The position numbers were made by a program, and so were the translations under genes. From an uncultured Lachnospiraceae bacterium (GTDB lineage Bacteria; Bacillota; Clostridia; Lachnospirales; Lachnospiraceae): a stretch of 64,000 bases of DNA. Below the pieces are notes generated by a model that made no database searches, was not told the origin of the DNA, and saw only the letters and a list, made by a program, of their open reading frames with translations. This document shows, piece after piece, positions 60,930 to 64,000 of the stretch; the first letter of the stretch is position 1, and each line of letters starts with the position of its first letter. The stretch is from positions 1 through 64,000 of the forward strand of contig CAJTOW010000003.1 of NCBI GenBank assembly GCA_910577655.1. The letters are read 5' to 3'.

Positions 60930-63614
60930 ATGGATAGGAGAAAACAGAAGAAGATCCCTACAGAGCCTACGAAGATATTTTTTGATATGCTTTTCGATTA
61001 TAGGAATTTGAATTACATTTTCAAATATGGCTTTTACTGGGATGATGAGATGACCAATCTGCTCTTGTCAAAAAGCAGCCAGAGGGTACGGGAACTGGTC
61101 AATATCATACAGGAATCCGTATATGAAAACAGCATTATCACACCCTGGAGCCAGCATGCAATGGGGTGCAGAAAGAAATCGGGCAGGCTGCTTATAAGAC
61201 AGAACCATTATCGTCTTGTACAGAACAGATGGTTTCAGGATTTGTGCGGCTGCTGTGGAAGCTTTCATGATGATCTGGCAGAGGATTATATAAGAGATTG
61301 CGAACAGAAACCCTACAGTCAGTGCCGGGAAGAGGATGACGGAGTCTGTCTTTACAGAAGAGTATGTATGTTTCAGGAAGAGCGGGAAGTTTTCCTGAAA
61401 CTGATAGATGGAGTGGTGGAAAACGAATTGGCCTTGTGGAAGGATAAGTTTCATAGTAAGATTCTCAATGGTTATAGGGATATCATAGTAGAGTCTGACG
61501 GGAAAAAGTATCTGAAAGAGAATACCTGGGGGCGGGTATTTGGCAGTCTGGATGATGTGGAAAACAGTAGGGAATACAGCGGATTTTTGGATATGCTTCA
61601 GTTTTTTTCAGGATTCACGCCATTATCCGTATTGGGAGGATTCTTTTTGAAAAGACTGGATCCTCAGCCAAGGCCGTCCTATATCATGCTGCGCAATCTG
61701 CCTCTGGATTTTGAATTCGAGCAGGAATATTTGTACCGCTGCCTATATGCTATCAATGCCCATATGACAGTGATTTGGGAAGAGAAGGAATATATTCCCA
61801 TAGGTCTATTTTACAGGGATAGGGACATGACGGGGGTAGAGGAGCATCTCTATCTGGAAGCAATTCCATGGACAGATAGTGAAATAGTTCCGGAGCAGGC
61901 GGTAGAACTCCCTGCGTTTGGTGGAGTCCACATAAGACCTGGACGAAAGGTGGATATAGAAATACCTGTGGTCAAGAGAAAGGAGCAGGAGACCAGGGAG
62001 TTCCAGGTTGAGTTCTATCATAATAACTGCACAAGGTATCTGCTGGACAGAAGGAAAAACGGATGGGCGGACTGCATTATAGAGGAGCGTACCATACCAG
62101 ATGTGGTAAAAACTATGGGATCCCCTTATTATGAGGGTATGGAGACCTGGAAGGTGGATGTGGTTACCTATCATATAAAGGTCTGTGACATTCCGGGATT
62201 TGTCTTATATATTCAGTCCTTTGGGGATTTTGCATCCATGATTTCCGTGGTGGAACCATTTTCTGGGGCAGAATCAATGAAAAGCCGTCGGCTGAAAGGA
62301 CTGATAGAAGAACAAGGTTCTTTGCTAAGTGTATATAATTCGGATATACTGATGGAAGAAGCGGGAAGAAAGGGGCATCCTCTGCCGCCGCTTCAGGCAG
62401 AACTCTGGTGGCTGGATCTTATACTAACAGAGTATCCGGGATTTTGCAGCATTTTTTTAAGTCAGGACAGTGTGGAAAAGCTAAGACGGAAATTGAGGGA
62501 AGAGTGCAGGGGTGAAAGCTGGCTTCAAAGGAAAAGGTTTGATCCTGGATGCAGGATGAAGGATCTGCCCGGAAGAGTGTGCTCTAAGTACCGGAAGATC
62601 CGGGACGCTATACATGAAGGCAGGATCCTGCTATATGAGTATAAAAGCGGTGAAAATACAGGTGAGCCTGCAAAGCAGGCGGTGATTGTCCCCTACGCGT
62701 TGGAGTATGACGTGATACGGCATCTGGCCGGAGACAGCAAAGAACCTATGGATGTCATGTGTTATGAGATGAACGAGAAAAGAGTCATTCATATTCCCTA
62801 CAAAAAGATCATAACTACCGCTAGCATCAGCAAAGAAAAATATCCATTCTCTGAACTGGAGAAGATATATCATATCCTGGCATATGTTATTCGGTGTGCT
62901 GTGGCGGGAAAACGTGAGATAGAGAAAAAGGCGGCCAGACTGTTAGACTGTATGTGGACGCTGGACAACAGGGGAGATGATAATTATAACCGCTGTATTA
63001 GAAAAAAGCTTTCCCGAAGCAGAAGCTTTCTGGCAGAGTATGACCGGTTTTGCAAACTGTGTGAGGCGAAGGGGAAACCAGAGGCGGAATCATTTTTACA
63101 TAAGGTTTTTGATTACCTTCAGAGAGTGGCCCGGGAGGGGATGGACACATATGCTTATGAAGCGTTTTTATTGTCCTGCTTTACGGATGGATGCAAGAGA
63201 CTGTGGCAGCCGAGAACAGGAAAAGATGTGAGAGAGGCGTTGGAAGCCATAGATGATTTATGGATCTGGCAGCTGATTGGTGGAAGTCCTATTGACAGTG
63301 TTTATAACGAGATCACATTTTACAATGAGAATCTGAAGAATGCGGCGGTCTCTTTTGTCCTGAGAGAGGGAAATGAAGAGGTGATTCGCAGGGTGTACAG
63401 TGTATTTCGCAATTTTATTTGCGCAGGGGAGAAAATAAGGGATGGGAGGCTGCGTTTCACGGTGTCTTACGAGAAGTTTGATTACCGGAAGATCCATATG
63501 GCTTTTATGGCCCTGGATGATCTTGTGGAAGAAGTGGAACCGGCAGATGTATCAGAAATTATAAGAAAACGAAGAGAAAATAAAGGAGAACCCATATGCA
63601 GGACAATATTTTAA
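60930..63614 (+). CDS. Large CRISPR-locus protein with cysteine cluster and WYL-like domain
   Basis: The function of this 894-residue protein is not known to me. Near the N-terminus seven cysteines lie close together (C106, C108, C109, C124, C132, C140, C146), suggesting zinc or an iron-sulfur cluster. Residues about 552-640 resemble a WYL domain: a strand with LLYEYKSG, VPYALEYDV, VMCYEMNEKRVIHIPYKKI. WYL domains often bind nucleic acids or nucleotides and regulate CRISPR or phage-defence genes. No helix-turn-helix is obvious. The rest is mixed alpha/beta without visible nuclease motifs. It overlaps the csm6-like gene by 19 bp, so it is part of the same operon. Confidence 0.75.
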   Translation: MDRRKQKKIPTEPTKIFFDMLFDYRNLNYIFKYGFYWDDEMTNLLLSKSSQRVRELVNIIQESVYENSIITPWSQHAMGCRKKSGRLLIRQNHYRLVQNRWFQDLCGCCGSFHDDLAEDYIRDCEQKPYSQCREEDDGVCLYRRVCMFQEEREVFLKLIDGVVENELALWKDKFHSKILNGYRDIIVESDGKKYLKENTWGRVFGSLDDVENSREYSGFLDMLQFFSGFTPLSVLGGFFLKRLDPQPRPSYIMLRNLPLDFEFEQEYLYRCLYAINAHMTVIWEEKEYIPIGLFYRDRDMTGVEEHLYLEAIPWTDSEIVPEQAVELPAFGGVHIRPGRKVDIEIPVVKRKEQETREFQVEFYHNNCTRYLLDRRKNGWADCIIEERTIPDVVKTMGSPYYEGMETWKVDVVTYHIKVCDIPGFVLYIQSFGDFASMISVVEPFSGAESMKSRRLKGLIEEQGSLLSVYNSDILMEEAGRKGHPLPPLQAELWWLDLILTEYPGFCSIFLSQDSVEKLRRKLREECRGESWLQRKRFDPGCRMKDLPGRVCSKYRKIRDAIHEGRILLYEYKSGENTGEPAKQAVIVPYALEYDVIRHLAGDSKEPMDVMCYEMNEKRVIHIPYKKIITTASISKEKYPFSELEKIYHILAYVIRCAVAGKREIEKKAARLLDCMWTLDNRGDDNYNRCIRKKLSRSRSFLAEYDRFCKLCEAKGKPEAESFLHKVFDYLQRVAREGMDTYAYEAFLLSCFTDGCKRLWQPRTGKDVREALEAIDDLWIWQLIGGSPIDSVYNEITFYNENLKNAAVSFVLREGNEEVIRRVYSVFRNFICAGEKIRDGRLRFTVSYEKFDYRKIHMAFMALDDLVEEVEPADVSEIIRKRRENKGEPICRTIF

Positions 63615-64000
63615 TATCTGTAGTTGGCAAGACAGATCCCATAAGAGGACAGCACGACGGGCCAGTGCTCCATATTATCCGTCATTATCGGCCAGGAATG
63701 GCGATTCTGCTTCTTTCGAAAGAAGTGGGAGACGAGGAGAGCGAATATCATCACAATGAGGAAGCAATCCATATGCTGGACAAGGACTGTGAAGTGAAAA
63801 CTATCCCCACAGGGATACAGGATGTCCACAGCTATGATGATTTTGCCATAAGGCTCCTGGCAATCTGCAATAATGTGAGAAAAGAATATCCAGAGAGGAA
63901 GATCCTGCTGAATATTACTTCAGGGACGCCCCAGATGGAGACCGCGCTGTGTATGATAGCGATATCTGACCCGGACCACTACACAGCTATCCAGGTGAGT
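63596..64000 (+). CDS. csm6: Csm6-type CARF protein, N-terminal part
   Basis: The 135 residues before the window end have the CARF pattern of Csm6: ISVVGKTDPIRGQHDGPVLH at the start and LLNITSGTPQMETAL at about 113-127, a Rossmann-like cyclic-oligoadenylate sensor. The HEPN ribonuclease half would lie beyond the window. The ATG is 7 bp after AAAGGAG. It probably turns Cas10 signals into unspecific RNA degradation. Without the C-terminus a different CARF effector cannot be excluded. Confidence 0.85.
   Translation, partial: MQDNILISVVGKTDPIRGQHDGPVLHIIRHYRPGMAILLLSKEVGDEESEYHHNEEAIHMLDKDCEVKTIPTGIQDVHSYDDFAIRLLAICNNVRKEYPERKILLNITSGTPQMETALCMIAISDPDHYTAIQVS

Overview
The window looks like a chromosome segment of a spore-forming Clostridia bacterium, most likely a Lachnospiraceae gut anaerobe. 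The evidence is a complete spoIIIAA-AH operon, the Firmicute gene order asp23 / nusB-xseA-xseB-ispA-dxs-tlyA-nadK-argR-recN, a ThiT transporter under a TPP riboswitch, AGGAGG-type ribosome binding sites, moderately high GC, and tRNA genes that do not encode CCA. No genome search was possible, so species and genus are not assigned.

Layout. 0.2-4.8 kb: a 2-hydroxyacid dehydrogenase, a B3/B4-domain protein, a tandem ACT protein, a DUF554 membrane protein and a CDF metal exporter. 5.0-7.0 kb: an ECF sigma factor with an RsgI-like anti-sigma factor. 7.0-7.9 kb: intergenic repeats and two identical tRNA-Gln(CTG) genes. 8-13.3 kb: KduI, a YhcH-type protein, an acyl-ACP thioesterase, CvfB, a methyltransferase and a solitary UgpC/MsmX-type ATPase with degraded catalytic motifs. 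13.7-19.1 kb: a PucR/CdaR-type regulator, then ftsE-ftsX-M23 hydrolase-ctpA, a cell-wall remodelling unit. 19.1-28.7 kb: a PTS-EIIC-like gene, a LysR regulator and a methionine module (metY, metF, a separate MetH reactivation domain, metH). 28.8-35.8 kb: ThiT with its riboswitch, a ComEA-like lipoprotein, an orphan response regulator, an acyltransferase/esterase cluster, RlmH and a cell-wall-binding protein. 35.9-41.3 kb: spoIIIAA-AH behind a sigma-E-like promoter. 41.5-51.4 kb: housekeeping genes for envelope, isoprenoids and DNA repair. 51.6-64 kb: a type III CRISPR-Cas locus.

The CRISPR locus is the most distinctive part. In order it encodes cas6, cas10, csm2, csm3, csm4, a leader, a 24-repeat array, cas1, cas2, a 206-residue protein made of two related half-domains, an 894-residue protein with a cysteine cluster and a WYL-like domain, and the start of a Csm6-type CARF protein cut by the window edge. 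Cas10 keeps GGDD, which makes cyclic oligoadenylate, but its HD motif is lost. Csm3 keeps its RNA-cleaving aspartate. No csm5 is visible, and a decayed copy of a csm4 3' end lies between csm4 and the leader. The interference logic therefore appears to rest on RNA cleavage plus cyclic-oligoadenylate signalling. The two unrecognised proteins sit between cas2 and csm6, where a signal sensor, effector or signal-degrading enzyme would be expected.

A second layer is intergenic. Three copies of a roughly 150-bp element with three stem-loops show compensatory and G-U-preserving changes. A looser family of GTAACAGTTC palindromes and a two-copy element near the tRNA genes are scattered through the non-CRISPR part. 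These look like mobile or regulatory RNA-structured repeats of this genome.
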